NCBI GenBank assembly: GCA_022577435.1
Contig: JAKOON010000011.1
Coordinates: 16,462,818-16,526,817, forward strand
Direction: 5' to 3'
DNA: 64,000 nt
Source of the DNA: Embiotoca jacksoni
Lineage: Eukaryota; Chordata; Actinopteri; Embiotocidae
Shown: piece by piece, positions 1-12,238 of the stretch
Layout: each line of letters opens with the position of its first letter
How positions within the stretch are numbered: position 1 is the stretch's first letter
The notes under the pieces: generated by a model
Seen by the model: the letters and a program-made list of their open reading frames with translations, nothing else
Database searches by the model: none
Told to the model about the DNA's origin: nothing
Made by a program: the position numbers and the translations under genes

Positions 1-552
1 TGTTATTAGTCCTTCAAGTGAAGAATAATTTGATAAAACATTGTGTCTCGTGGAAATTTAACTCTGCTTTCTGGAGAAAAAAAAAAAAGGTTTGTATTTC
101 AAATGGTAAACATCCCAGTGACAAAGCACAGTTCAAAACACGAAACTTTAACAGTTGTAATATCCTGAGTTTAGTGTTTGGTAAAGATTAAGGGGGTGAA
201 GGTTTTGATGAAAAAGACGACGAACCGATTTAAATGTGGATGTAAAAGATGCAGGTTTTAAAAATATTTTTTTACATTACTCTTTCTTCCTGTGTTTCCT
301 GTCTGCTTTTTCAACTGTCAAATGCCAAGAAAACAACCCTCGAGTTTAAACAAAATATAACCAAGTGATATACAAAAGAAAATAAGCTGTGTTGCAAGCT
401 TGATCGGATGGTGCAGAATTTTGGTTGTTCAGGCATCAAATTATTACGTCATAAAATTTAGCCCTACAACCAAACAGTGTGGATCTTCATACTCAAACCC
501 CGGAACCAGAAGGACCATACAGTGTGTGATGTGTGCAAAATTTAGTGAACTT
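1..552. other. AT-rich sequence downstream of the lectin gene
   Basis: No exon with homology or convincing splice signals is seen. The stretch is AT-rich, with short A runs and scattered stops in all frames. It may hold further lectin 3' UTR if a more distal polyadenylation site is used. Confidence 0.4.
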
Positions 553-558
553 TTTATT
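553..558 (-). terminator. Putative polyadenylation signal of the lectin gene
   Basis: AATAAA on the minus strand lies about 50 nt past the TAA of the lectin reading frame. This would give a very short 3' UTR and supports the last exon being continuous to 605. Based on motif and position only. Confidence 0.45.
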
Positions 559-604
559 AAAAATAATTATACAAAAAAAGTATTGTAGGTCTGACTCATG
601 CATT

Positions 605-2652
605 TTAAAAGACTGGTTGGATTCCACTTCCAACTTGAAGTTTAGTTATTTTTGTTGCCTGAGTGGCTGCAGAGACGCTAAAAATCAATGTGATTGTTTG
701 CACTCGAGCTGACTTACGGTTGATGTGCTTGCAGATATATTTCCTCTTGTTGTCACAGTTTTCATCATTCCACTGTCCAAAGTCAGATCCAACCACCTGA
801 CCGCAGTCGCCCAAGTTATCAGGCTGGCCTGACATCCAGTATCTGAAACAGGAGTGACGAGAACATTTTGGATAAACGTCAGAAAAATACAAGTCTGCAT
901 TTTAATCACGTGTTATGTTCATGAATTTCATGACCTTTGATTCAGATATGAAAAAAAGCCAACTAAAATACATTTGAATGGGTAAAAATATGGAAGTACT
1001 GTTATTTTAAGATGGACAGACATGTAGTAGATGTCATGTGAACTAAATAGAGGAACACAGTTAATGAGTTAAACAAATAAACAGTATGACATACGATAAG
1101 TATTCTATAAAAGGACTCCCGTCGCTCCACTGCCAGACATTTTCTGTGACTCTGTCGTTCAGGCCTATCCAGTAGATCTCGGTGCTGATTTGTGTCCTCA
1201 CCCATAACTAGAAAAAAAAAAAAGACAGAGTGTAAAATGATGAGAAAGCGTTCATTAAATTTCAATCTGTGTGTGTATGTCTCACCCTCTCATGAATGTC
1301 CTGAATGCTCATTAGGTTGCCGTTCTGCCCCAAACAAAACGCGTTTGCCTCCAACCACGTCTTTGTATCGCTTGAAAAGTAGTAACATTTGTTCTCATAC
1401 TCCCTCCAGCCGGGGTTACACTGGCTTTGGGCTGAAAATATAAAAAAGAAAGAAGATAGAAAAACAGCAAATATGAGAGTCAGCACATGTCCAGCCATCA
1501 GAAATACAAAAGCTCCTCTTTTGCTGTGTGCAGTTATTATAAATTTCAACCAATGAATGCAGCTGTTGAACACATGAAAGAGTATAAGATAAAAGATTAT
1601 TAATCATTATGGTACCACATATCTTTCAAGCAGAAAGACTGCAAACAGTGAAAACAAGAAGTTCACTGGTTACTTGAGTTGATGTATACATTTCACAAGC
1701 TGGTGAATCATTTGAATGTTCGTCAATCATAAAAGTCCCATGACAGATCCACAGTTCAGCCAGGTCAGTCAACTTTGACCAAAAATTATTGGGTAAATGT
1801 TTGACTTTTAACAACTTCAGAAACACCAGAGTCACATGTTTTTCATACAATCTTAATTAGGTGAAAGACGACAAGGCCGCTGATGCAAAGTGTTCATCAC
1901 CTTAATGTTATCTCTCTGCTCGATGCCCACATAGAAAATATGTCAGAATACAAAATATACTACAGTCTTCAGCCAGCTAAACTATTTCTTAAGTATATAG
2001 AACTTTTTTTTTCTCAAAACACTTGGTGGAGGAAACTAAATTTGACAGTAAAATATAATTTTTTTGGTCCCATTTTTAAGATGAGCAGTTTAAAGTTGTT
2101 TAGTTGGAAACGGTAGTTTAAAAATATGTTTTTAGAAGTCAAGACATTTTTATTTTTCGACAGACCATCAAAGAAGGAAAGTTAGAAAAATTAAGTAAAG
2201 CTTCTTCTGATTCATGATTAAATCTTCTGCTCTGATTAGAGGAGAATTTAGTTTTGAATCTCTTTACAAGAGATTTTGGTTCACGAGTCCCCTTCAATCA
2301 CAGACATGCACATCATGTGCTGTCGTGTACAGTTTTCAAACCTACAGTACAAAACACATCATGTAATTAATGTTTTCAACAGCTACCTTCCATCAAAATG
2401 CATCATAGTTTAAAAAGTCAGTTTCAGCCCATATTTCTGCTTTTTTTTTTTTTAGTACAAATGTGTCTTTAAGAATTTCAATCTAAAAACAGGGTCAGTA
2501 ATCCCTGAGGTTGGCACAAAATAATTCAGTTATTGAAATTAAAAGGTTGTCAAACACACCACAAAAAAATATAATGAAGAAACAGACTTACCAAAAGCAA
2601 GAAGAGCTGCAAAGCTGAGCAGCGTCAGAAGAATTCTTTGTCCTCTGTCCAT
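605..2652 (-). CDS. Secreted single-domain C-type lectin, QPD type
   Basis: Four coding exons are read: 2592-2652, 1286-1431, 1095-1207 and 605-842. They give about 185 aa with phases that join cleanly. Exon 1 begins MDRGQRILLTLLSFAALLAF, a classical signal peptide (roughly residues 1-22). The rest is one C-type lectin domain: an opening CNPGW, the first long-form cysteine pair, YWIGLND (WIGL core), GQPDN, and QWNDENC followed by YICKH. QPD plus WND is the calcium-site signature that the family associates with galactose-type rather than mannose-type (EPN) binding. No transmembrane segment is seen, so the product is probably a secreted lectin, perhaps in mucosal or serum defence; this role is inference. 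A GTAAGT lies at 712-717 inside the last exon, but the only downstream acceptors would make a 40-48 nt intron, so I read through to the TAA at 605. A short 5' non-coding exon may exist further upstream. Confidence 0.8.
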
Positions 2653-4130
2653 TTCTTTTTCTTTGTGTTAACTTCTCAAGGTGTGTTTCTACTCATCCTA
2701 GAAGCTTCAGGTTCGTCTCCAGCCTCCTCTGAGCCTGGCAGTGTGTGTGTGATGTGCTCTGACTCCAAGTGTTCAGACATCTGAGCATCTTCTCCTCCGC
2801 ATTCCTCATTTCAGCATTCGTCCAGGGTCCAAAGACTGAAAGCAGTAAAGTACAGATGACCAACACTTGACCTCTTGACTCATTTCACATTAAAAACTAG
2901 AGTTTATTTCTGTAGGTCAATAAAAATTCCAGCATGCACGATATGAAGGACAAAACATTTCATGTAATTGGAACCAACAATTACCAGTAATAAACAATTT
3001 AACAATGCAAAATGAATCTTTTTTCTAAGATTATAAAATGTTCTGCAATGTTTACATCTCAAGAAAGACTATGATTGTTTGTAACCTATTTCTTGCCTTT
3101 ATTATAGTCTTTTTTTTATGGTACTTATGGCTGAATACAACTTAAAGCAAAGCACTGAAATTACTTGTGATTAAATGGATAAAATCTACTTACCTGCTCC
3201 AAGCATTAAAAGGTTGTACATATTTCATTTGATGCCACTTCATTCTTTTCACGAAACATAAATGCTGAAAATTGGATGTGATATACGTCCCAAGAACTCA
3301 ATACAATTAGTTTCTTGAACAAAACAACCTTTTAGGTAAATACATTTGTTTATTAACCTCTTGGAGCTTTGGAAAACTTTCATAACACAGTGAATACAAA
3401 AGTGTGGCGTGCCGATCACATTCGACACAAAACCACAAAGTCCAGAAGACAGTTTACAACAATCATATGTCAACTGTCAATAAACTTACAAAGCCAAACC
3501 TCTGCCTCCAGCCGTTACTTTTTAACGTGGTGTAATAACGCGTTGCAACGCAACAATTGCAAATTTCCAATCAAATTTCGTATTTATGTTTTATATTGCT
3601 CAGCAGACGTGAACCGATTGTACAAAATGCTTTTTCACAAAAAAAAAAAAAAAAATAAAATAAAATTCTAATTTTATGACTGAATGAGGATTAAATGCAA
3701 ACCCAGGAAGGTCTGATGCTTCGTTAAACGAACCCTGAAAGGAAGAATTAGCATCACATGGTACATTGTTTATTTTGATTATTATTACCTGTCATTTCTT
3801 TGTGTACGTCAGTAACAAGTTTTGTATCTTTAAGTAGTGATGTTTCAACCCTGAGAACATTTTAATTTCTAAAGGTCTAATAGGCAAACAGAAATTTAGT
3901 AAATGGCTTTTCTTCGTCGTAAGCCGTATGTGAATTATTACGATAATTAGTGACACAAAACGAACAGAAACAGATAATTAAATCATTAATCGGAATCATA
4001 TACATGACAATTACTCGTCAAATAAAGTTTCATGATCGTCACAGCCCAAGTTTACATCGAGTTCAGAGTCATAAACCGTCCCAGAAAAAAAACAAAAGAG
4101 GAGTTCTCCCACCCGTGAACTTTACATGTT
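2653..4130. other. Intergenic region between the lectin promoter and the klhl8 3' end
   Basis: No coding exon is recognised. The first 200 bases upstream of the lectin ATG should hold its 5' UTR and promoter. A donor-like GTAAGT (minus strand) at about 3189-3194 and an acceptor-like TTTCAG near 2837 could define a short non-coding 5' exon, but nothing confirms this. The rest is AT-rich with a poly-A run near 3642-3655. Confidence 0.35.
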
Positions 4131-4132
4131 AC

Positions 4133-5768
4133 TTTATTGTATCAATTTATACCAGGTAAATAAAAGCAAAAGATGGAAGCAGTCAAGAGGAGGAAGAACA
4201 ACACAAAGTTTACAAAAGACTCCTTTGCTAACAAAGTTGGCTTCAGTTTCGGTGTAAAAATGATTGACAGTAATTTAATACCGGTGGGACACAAACTGTG
4301 CAACAACATCTTTTTCTTATACAAACAGTAAACGGCATATCTGTTTAAAAGTCATCCGTCAGCCTGAAAACAAAACTGCAGCCTGAAATTATACACGTTT
4401 TTCTTCAGTAAGTCAGAAATAGGTGTTAAATAAACATCTTCAAACGATAAACAAGAATAACATTAAATTCTCCAGTTAGGACAAAAATATACTCAGACTT
4501 CACATCTATTCTAGGAAAATAGTGCACAGCAATGGATTAGATAGTATAGTAAAGAATAATACCAAAGATACGCCTATTTTATTATACAAAAATGTCCATA
4601 TATTAAAATATAACCGAACCATCTGCAGACACAAACCTCGGCTGAATCTCATCTGAAAACACTCGGATTAGGATTTCTGACAGTCCAGCTATCGTCAAAC
4701 ACAAATCTCTAATTTGAACGTGTGTGTGTCTATTAGTTTGAAAAGATCTCTGTACAATAATGTAAAACTGGAGAAGAACTGAAGAGATGCACCATATTGC
4801 TCTGATCCCTCCTCGACTACGGTAAAGTCGTCACACTTTCTTAAACTTCTCAGATCCCAGTAAACGAGTCGACTTGGGACTCAGCAGGCGGTCGAACCCG
4901 AGTTGCATTTACAGCTTTGTCTCACTGCTTTTCTGCGTTTGGCACTTGCAGCAGCGTAATCCGCCCGTCGGTCAGACCGACGACGGATTTATTCCAATGA
5001 GATTCAAGTGATTATTCAAACATAATAAGGGCAAAAAAATAAATAAATCTGAAAGTTACCTTTATATATATATATTTAAAAAAAAAAAGCGTCTTATTTC
5101 ACTTATAGTGGAATACAATCGCAGGAATATTGGAAATGTATTTGCATCTTAACATCCCGTTTCAGATTGATGGGAATGTCAGTGCTTTAGCTGCACAGGC
5201 TGGTGATGAATCCACTACGAGCATCTTCAAAATACTGATTTGTCTTAGACTAACCAATAAAAGTCTTATCAGAGGCCACCTTTAAAATTCTCTCATACTG
5301 GCCCATTATAAAGTCCTTATTCAAAATGTGCACGGTAAACCTAGTAGTCCTGAATCCAAGCTTTCCTCTCACTCGGTGAGGTTTTGTATTAAATTCATGG
5401 CTCAGCTACTATTTTCCCTTAAAAAAACAACAACCTCAAAACTATGTCAAGGCAGACAAACAGAAGAGAATACAGTACAAAATACTACATCAACGATTGC
5501 AAGTAACACCAGCAGGAGTCAAGAACAACAGGTCTTGAATGTGTCGTTTTGTCAAAGAAGACTTTAGATTTGTCAAATGTGCACTTCAAGTCAGTAAAAT
5601 CTCCCTAATATTCCTCAGTCAGCATGTACAGACAGAACATCCGCCTCCGGCGTTACGCCGATGTTCAGGGTCAACAACGTCACCGTCTGTGTGCTTCGTG
5701 TGCGGTGCGCTTGTGCTGTGATCAGATCGAATGGTGACCTGGCACTCCGGCGGTCCGCCGAGTGGTCG
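4133..5768 (-). other. klhl8: Probable klhl8 3' UTR with polyadenylation signal
   Basis: This AT-rich, ORF-poor stretch directly follows the klhl8 stop codon (5769-5771). An AATAAA on the minus strand at 4133-4138 is a plausible end. A 3' UTR of about 1.6 kb is inferred from position; nearer, weaker signals may also be used. Confidence 0.4.
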
Positions 5769-8700
5769 TCACATGCAGTTCACCACGTTGCTGGAGCCCT
5801 GGCCGACGTCTCGGATCTTGCTGATGTGAGACGAGCAGACGGCCACGCCGGCGCCGGCCCGGCAGTGAGACACTGAGCCCACCAGCTCCCACCTGCACGG
5901 CAAGGACGAACACATAACGAGGAAATGATGAGGGGGAAGAGGGGGGAGGGGGCATATATAAACACGGCTGAAATGATGACTGCTGTTCAGGGGGGGCCGT
6001 TTCATTTCCTCCAGTTTTAACGCTCACCTGTTCATCCGAGGCTCAAAAGCTTCCACTGTGTTCAGGTAAATGTTTCCGTTGTGGCCTCCAACTGCAAACA
6101 CTCTGCCCATTACGGTGGCGACGCCGACTCCCCCGCGAGGGGTGGTGAGCTCAGACACGTACTCCCAGCGGTGCATTCGTGGGTCGAAGCGCTCTACGGA
6201 GCTCAGGGGGGAGTTGTCATCAAAACCACCTTTAAATCGGAGAGACAATTATTTCAAAGAGCAACATTTACAGCTTGCACAACTGGAGGAAGGTGGAACA
6301 ACTTAATTTAAGAGAACTTCACGAGTCCACACCGGGTTATTTTTCCCAGGACTTTATGCCACAACAGAAATCCGAATGCTTCAATGACTCTTCAAATTCA
6401 AGTGGTGGAATAAACATCCGTGAATCAGTTACTACCTTTATAAAACATGAACTTTGATGTTTCCTGATTGGTGCATTTGTGTATAAAACTGAAGGGCGTG
6501 TACTTAAAGCATGTGATGTGGGCATATGAAGAAAGGCGCCCACGTACGAGGAAGTTTCAGTCACTGGAGTACAACGAAATGTGCACATCTCAGAACTTTT
6601 GTATACTTTATGTATATATTTATGTATCTCGTGATTTCTCTCACCCACTACGTAGAGGCAGCCGTTGAGTTTGCTGACTCCATTTCCGGCCCGCCGCTGG
6701 CCCATCTCGCTGACCTCCGACCACTTGTTGAGGTGAGGATTGAACCGCTCCACGCTGGAGAGTGACGCCACGCCGTCGTTGCCTCCCACTGCGTACACGA
6801 AACTCTGACAAGGAGAAAGGGTAGAAAGCCGTGAAGTGCGGATCCCATGTCAAACATAAACAACCTGACTTTTCTCATCAGTTTTACCCCCAATGCCACA
6901 GATCCAACTCCTCCTCTGGGGGTGTTCATCGGAGCCACAGCGCTCCAGCAGTCGCTTTCGATGTCGTAACGCTCCACGTCGTTGAAGCACGAGTTGTCAT
7001 CCAGACCTCCAATTGCATATATAGGACCACCGAGAGCTGCCAGAGCGATGCCCCTCCTGAAACGCACATCGAATAACAATACAATCCAAATTTAGACATT
7101 CAAGTTTTTCCATTTAACATGTCTATAAATATTTCACTGTCTATGTCTGTGTACCGTTTGGTGTTCATGGAGGCTTTCATCATCCACTTGTTGGTGAGGG
7201 GATCAAACATCTCCATGTTGCCCAAGTGTTCGTTACCATCATGGCCACCAACAGCATAAACCTTACCTAAGGAAGGCAACACAAAACAAATCTGAATTAC
7301 AGGCTTTATAAATATGTGCCCAGACCACAAAGCATGGACTCCACAACATCTCATTAGCAGCAGATCCAATATGTCCAGTAATGTTTCAGTGTCCCTCAGT
7401 TACTAAACCCATCACTTCACTGCTACATGCCTTTTATGTGAAACCCCTCTTACCTCCAACCGATATTACACCCACATGACGTCGTCTGCTGTTCATTTCA
7501 GGACCAAAGAACCAGCTGTTCTTGGTGATAGAGTAGCATTCGATGCTACGAAACGGGTCACCAGAACCCCCCCGGCCGCCCACACAGAACAAAACCCCTG
7601 AGGAGCAAAAAGTTGGCACACTGAGGAAAGAAGACGCTAAATACTTAACGTCCATAGAACTTCAGAATGAACAACATTTCAAAAGATGGAGAATATATTA
7701 CGCCAACACCTTAATTGCAAATCATTTAGCATTTCATTTTGTGCATCCGTGTGGTGTTTCGGTGACAATCGTTTTTCAAATCATGAGAAAAAATGCTGAA
7801 TGTTGCCGTAAATGTCATAAAATCAAAGCAAACCATGACCCTATAAGAACTACCTGCAGTGTGCTTCCGGGGTATAGTGCGGACTGAATACTCAAAGTCT
7901 GGGACCACCTTGTTGCTGAGGTGCAGGTGATAGTTCCTGGCTTCGTCCATCAGGTCGCGACAACTCAGGTTACCTTTGATCATCTCGTCCTTCGCCACTG
8001 TTCCAGTCAGGAAGTCTACGGGGAGTAGAGGGAGGCGTACCTGGAGAAGCCACAAACAGGGAGTGTAAAGGTGTTGTTAAAGTCCCATTTATGAAGCTGT
8101 GAACGAACATATACAGTCTGTGACGCTAATTTCACACGCAGATATGCAGCAAAACATTGGAGTACCAAAAGGTCATAAAGTTTACAAGAACAACACATAC
8201 AGAGGTACTTCCACATATAAATGCAAAACATCTTGAAGCACAACACTAATAAAAATACAACAATCTCTCCAGCCAGATCAAACTCTCCAGGGGCAAAGGA
8301 TGCCGTCTCTAACCTGAGACATGATCTGGTCCAGCCAGCTCTCGTGGTGCTGTGGGTTTGCTTTCAGCCATTTCACAGCTGCATTGTACACCTGTGTCTC
8401 CGAGTGGATATTGAGCTCGCTGGAGGAAAGTAATGTGCGCAAGTGTTGGGGTGACACAGCTGTGAAGTCCTCGCACTCCACTACCTCGGTGAAGTGCTCA
8501 CAGGCGTAGCGGTCGGCCATGTCCATCAGGTCCACGCGATTGTGGCTCTCGGCGAAGGTTCGAACTGCCAGGCAGTTGGTGGGGTGAAAGTGGGCCTTCA
8601 TGTACTCGCAGCAGGCTCTCGCCACCAACTCAACCTAACAGATTCAGGGAATAAAACAATGGTGACACAGTATTAGTCCATAATACAGTCTGGTTCCGAC

Positions 8701-9742
8701 CACAAAGTGTATTTTGAAGTGTGTATGAGGGTGTATACTTGAAAATGCAGAACAGCTCAGTTCATGTCATGCAATAACAAATTCCCTGCGCTGTTTGTTG
8801 TTTGATGACGTGTGTTTGTTTACCTGGAGGATGCAGGCAGCATACAGCAGTGGCTGGACATTGTCCACAGTTAAGGTGAGCTTAGAGGAGTAAGCAAAAT
8901 GCACCAGGTCCTGGATGGCATCACCATCAAAGTCCTTGATCTCAATCAGTTCCTGCTTGGCCTCCGACATCTCTGACAGGAACATGGCCCTGAGGGAGGA
9001 AGTACACATTCAGACAAGACAAAACAACTAAAAGAAACGCTTCATGTTATCAATATGTTAAAGTGCAACCATGCTGTAATTTGCAAGTTGCCAACAATAT
9101 ATTTTATGTTCTGACCTGCCCTGTAATTCATTACATGCACATGTATTTCTTTGTATCAAAAGAATGGAAAAAAATATGGGACACACCTGAAGTAAGGGAT
9201 AACACAAGCCAGTACAAGCTTGTGGCATGGTATCAACCTACTGCCGACCTACAAAGACAGACAAACACAAAATGCACAATCTAAGAACAGAGCTCACTCT
9301 CATGAAATATTGATAAGCTCACCCATCTTCTTTTTTTTTTCTTTCCTATTGTGACAGTATATACCGTGATATTTATATCTATTCACAGACAGAAAATAAA
9401 CCAACCAAAACATACAATAAACTCATCTTTAAAATATTCTTTGTAAAAATCATCTTCAACCTGACATCACTGTCAACATAAACAAATATCAGCGGAGACC
9501 AAACACAACTGTCTCGTTGCTCGAGTCCAGACAGAGAGGCCTACCTTCAGCGTGACGTCGCAGAGCTCCCCCACTTCATAGAAATGCCTGAGTGAGTTAT
9601 GGAAGTCCTTCCAGGCTTCGTGAGCCTCAAAGATAAAAGACCCATCGGGCTCACATTCTGCTTTGGTTGCCCTGTTTCCAGGCCGCTTCTCCTTGGACTT
9701 GGGCTGCTTGGCATGGTCTGGCACCACATCCCCTGGTGCCAT
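5769..9742 (-). CDS. klhl8: Kelch-like protein 8, CUL3 ubiquitin-ligase adaptor
   Basis: Eleven coding exons: 9545-9742, 9187-9248, 8824-8989, 8314-8634, 7854-8040, 7454-7597, 7155-7266, 6888-7056, 6645-6804, 6028-6229 and 5769-5892. They total 1,845 nt (614 aa plus stop) with every phase closing; human KLHL8 is about 620 aa. After a basic N-terminal tail comes a BTB domain (about 58-165, GELCDVTLK, CHKLVLACVIPYF), a BACK domain (about 170-275, with the family block LPLLPVDFL), then six kelch repeats from about residue 312, each with the paired-glycine YAVGG-type blade and a downstream aromatic. The C-terminus ends SSNVVNCM. BTB-BACK-kelch proteins bind CUL3 through BTB/BACK and substrate through the propeller; KLHL8 has been linked to rapsyn ubiquitination in the literature. 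The second exon is only 62 nt. Homology covers the full length, with no truncation or frameshift. Confidence 0.96.
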
Positions 9743-9764
9743 CGTGGGCTACAGGAAACAACAC

Positions 9765-11605
9765 CTGCAGGAAAGAAGACAGAGGACAGGAGTGTGAACA
9801 CCTGGTAAAAAAAAACAAAAAAACAGTGGCAAGTAGAGGTGGGTAACATGGACAAAAATGCTCTACAAAAAATAAATCAGCAACACTTACGGTTTTAATT
9901 GGGCTCTTTTTAAGCAGAAATGACCATTTTTCTCTGGTTCTATCATTAACTCATTAAATAAATTACATATTGTTGGGTTTTGCGCTGGTGGTTTAAAAAA
10001 AAAAAAAAAGGAGAGAAAGGGCATATCTGCCTTCGATTTCCGGGTGTGACTGGCATTTTTCAGCATATTATACATGAATAATTGAGGAACTGAAAATACT
10101 GAAATAACAGAGCATTGTTTCACCCAGTACAATTATATGGAAAGGCTAAAAACAATGGTATAAAATTAATTAGTGCCTACCTTTTGCAATGATTTTTAAT
10201 TCCACTGACCCATCCAAGAACAATTAGCAGTCAAAAACTGCAACTCAAAGCAAATAACATTCTGCAAGCGTCAATGGAGGTAACAAAAAGGTAAATTAGT
10301 GGTGGGGGACTTTGCCTGCCAGCTGAGCAACTTTTGGTCAGTATGCCTCCTCCTTTCGGTGTCACTTCCCCTTTCCTCATTCAGCAAAGACTGAAGTCAA
10401 ATGTGCAAAAATAGGACAGCCAGTTGGCTCCAAGAGACAAAAAAAAAAAAACTTCAAAAGAAAAAAGTGTAATGTAAAAAAAACAAAAATCACATCTATT
10501 GCTGAATCTGATGAAAAGTCTCCACAGCTTTGTTGGGAACAGACACTGAGCAGACAGCCAGAGGCCAAAGCTCCACCCACACCTTACAGATGATGCACTG
10601 TCTCTCTTTTAAGCTTTGCCTCTGACTCTCAATAGACTCCGTGTATCGCCCCCTCATCGCTAGTCCTGTCAGCTGTAGGAGCAGGAAACATCCAAGTCCC
10701 ACGATATGCGCCGGTGATTAAAAAGACCCTCTCCATTTCTGTTCCACTTTTGTAGGCTTCGTCTTGGGAGGCCGTTTGATTTCTCGACACGCGCGGGGAG
10801 ATTCGGCAACTCTGGAAACGCTCTGAACACCCCGAGATGCCGAACATCTCCAGACTGTGTGTTTTAATATTTATAAAGACTAAGTGGAGCGAGATGGTCA
10901 ATAATTCAGAGTACACTGGGATGTCTCGTTAGGCACAAAAGCACACAGAAGAGGAGAGGAGGCTCTACTGCTGTCAAGACAAATCACCTCTCCTGCAACC
11001 ACATGCAGTGCTGTGCACGGTGCATGGTGCATGGTGCATGTAGTCAGCACATGTCACATCAGTGCATGGGGTTTTGTCATTAGGTCTGAGTATTGTGACA
11101 GTAACTTGCTCCCTGCACACTGAATTGGGAAATTATTCAACTCAACACTTTTTGAGAGATTGAGAAGAAGATGCAAGTTGTTGTTGTTATTGTGCAGGAA
11201 CCTGGAAGTAGTTTTGACAATTACTGCAATTTATGACTTATTTTTTTCACCCCGTCTTACACCTAGAAAGTTATTACATTATCTATATAATACACAATCC
11301 TGCAGAAGTGTAATTTTGAGGTCCTAATAAAGCACTAATATGTATAAAACATTAAGTTCAGCCTGATATATATATATATATTAAAAAAAAAAATGCAGTC
11401 TCGCACACAAATCCCAATAAATCAGGGTTTTGATCCACAAGTATACAACAGACGTGGTTTATCAGCTTGCTCTTCGACATTAGAAGAAGGAGAGAAAGTG
11501 TAAATATTCAGGACGAAGAACCGGTTTAGTTTATATTTACAGTTGATTCACGGTTAGCTGCTCCGCTAACGGCAGCTAAGCAATCGGCGTGACAGCCAAC
11601 GATAC
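9765..11605. other. klhl8 5' intron
   Basis: If the upstream exon at 11606 is right, this is intron 1 of klhl8. It contains short A runs and a locally GC-richer patch at 10750-10850. No conserved exon is seen. A small triplicated 7-mer (GTGCATG three times) lies near 11018-11041. Confidence 0.35.
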
Positions 11606-11800
11606 CTGGCAGGAAACGGGACGAGATGTAACCGCGAATTCAGCAGAAAAGCGACACCTGGAGAAGTGCAAATACTACCCCCCAAAAAAACCAAAAAGCA
11701 TTAGAGAATAGTTACAATAGGTCAATATATATATTTAATTTAGATACCTCATGTCGTAGCAAGAAATAAAATGCCGGCTTCTTTCGGTGGAATGTTTGGC
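11606..11800 (-). promoter_or_regulatory. klhl8: Candidate klhl8 non-coding first exon
   Basis: The coding exon carrying the klhl8 ATG starts just after an acceptor (TTTCCTGCAG, boundary at 9764), leaving 22 nt of 5' UTR, so an upstream exon is needed. The relatively GC-rich stretch here ends in a donor (CCAG|GTATCG, exon edge 11606) and sits just downstream of a promoter-like motif. Exact limits and the transcription start are not visible. Confidence 0.35.
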
Positions 11801-11820
11801 ATCGGCACGTTCGTTCCGAA

Positions 11821-11847
11821 CCCAGGTGCTTTGTGGGTAATGTAGTT
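11821..11847 (-). promoter_or_regulatory. ZNF143/SBS-like promoter element
   Basis: On the minus strand the sequence AACTACATTACCCACAAAGC closely resembles the long ZNF143 (Staf) site, ACTACAANTCCCANNATGC-type. Such sites typically lie within about 100 bp of the start of housekeeping genes. Its placement just upstream of the candidate klhl8 exon 1 supports a minus-strand promoter here. Recognised by eye; no scoring was run. Confidence 0.5.
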
Positions 11848-12083
11848 TTATAGCTTTAAACTCGAATCAGCAGCTGAGTGAATGAGATGGAAAGCAGATT
11901 TAAAACCTTTTCAGGTTCATTAAAAGCTGATTCAGTGTGGCAGCCTGAAATATCAAGACACCACACCGTCCAATAGGGACGCACAGTAGACGTGCAGCGA
12001 TGTAATTTAATGTATTAAACTATAACACTGTTGACTGTGTTTCTTGGTTGTTTGTATGTAATATGTATAGATATATACTGTAC

Positions 12084-12238
12084 TGTATATACTGTGCATT
12101 TTATATTTTTTACTGCTTTTCTATTATTATCTTATTGCTTCTGTATGCTGCTGTAGCGAAAAAATTTCCCCTCGGGGATTAATATCGTGAAGCATTTTCC
12201 CCTCGGGGATTAATAAAGTAACTACCTACCTACCTATT
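12084..12238 (+). repeat. Dispersed retroposon 3' tail, copy A
   Basis: This stretch shares blocks with the copy near 16.7 kb: TGTATATACTGTGCATTTT, ACTGCTTT, GCTGCTGTAG, TTTCCCC..GGGGATTAATAA, AGTAACTACC and a terminal CTAC repeat. The TTCCCC/GGGGA pair is a small palindrome, and the AATAAA plus tandem tail look like the 3' end of a fish LINE or SINE. In this copy the palindrome block is duplicated (near 12168-12184 and 12190-12208). The family name is not assigned. Confidence 0.65.

Noticed and set aside
678..717. A 40-nt intron in the lectin gene from GTAAGT to TTTTTAG
   Set aside because: Shorter than the practical minimum for vertebrate introns; reading through gives a stop close to a polyadenylation signal.
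10629..10916. Minus-strand 95-codon frame near a GC-richer patch
   Set aside because: No domain and no splice signals linking it to klhl8; likely chance within the klhl8 5' intron.
12228..12238. CRISPR-like or phage-type repeats
   Set aside because: Short CTAC tandem tail of a retroposon; no spaced repeats exist anywhere and the genome is eukaryotic.
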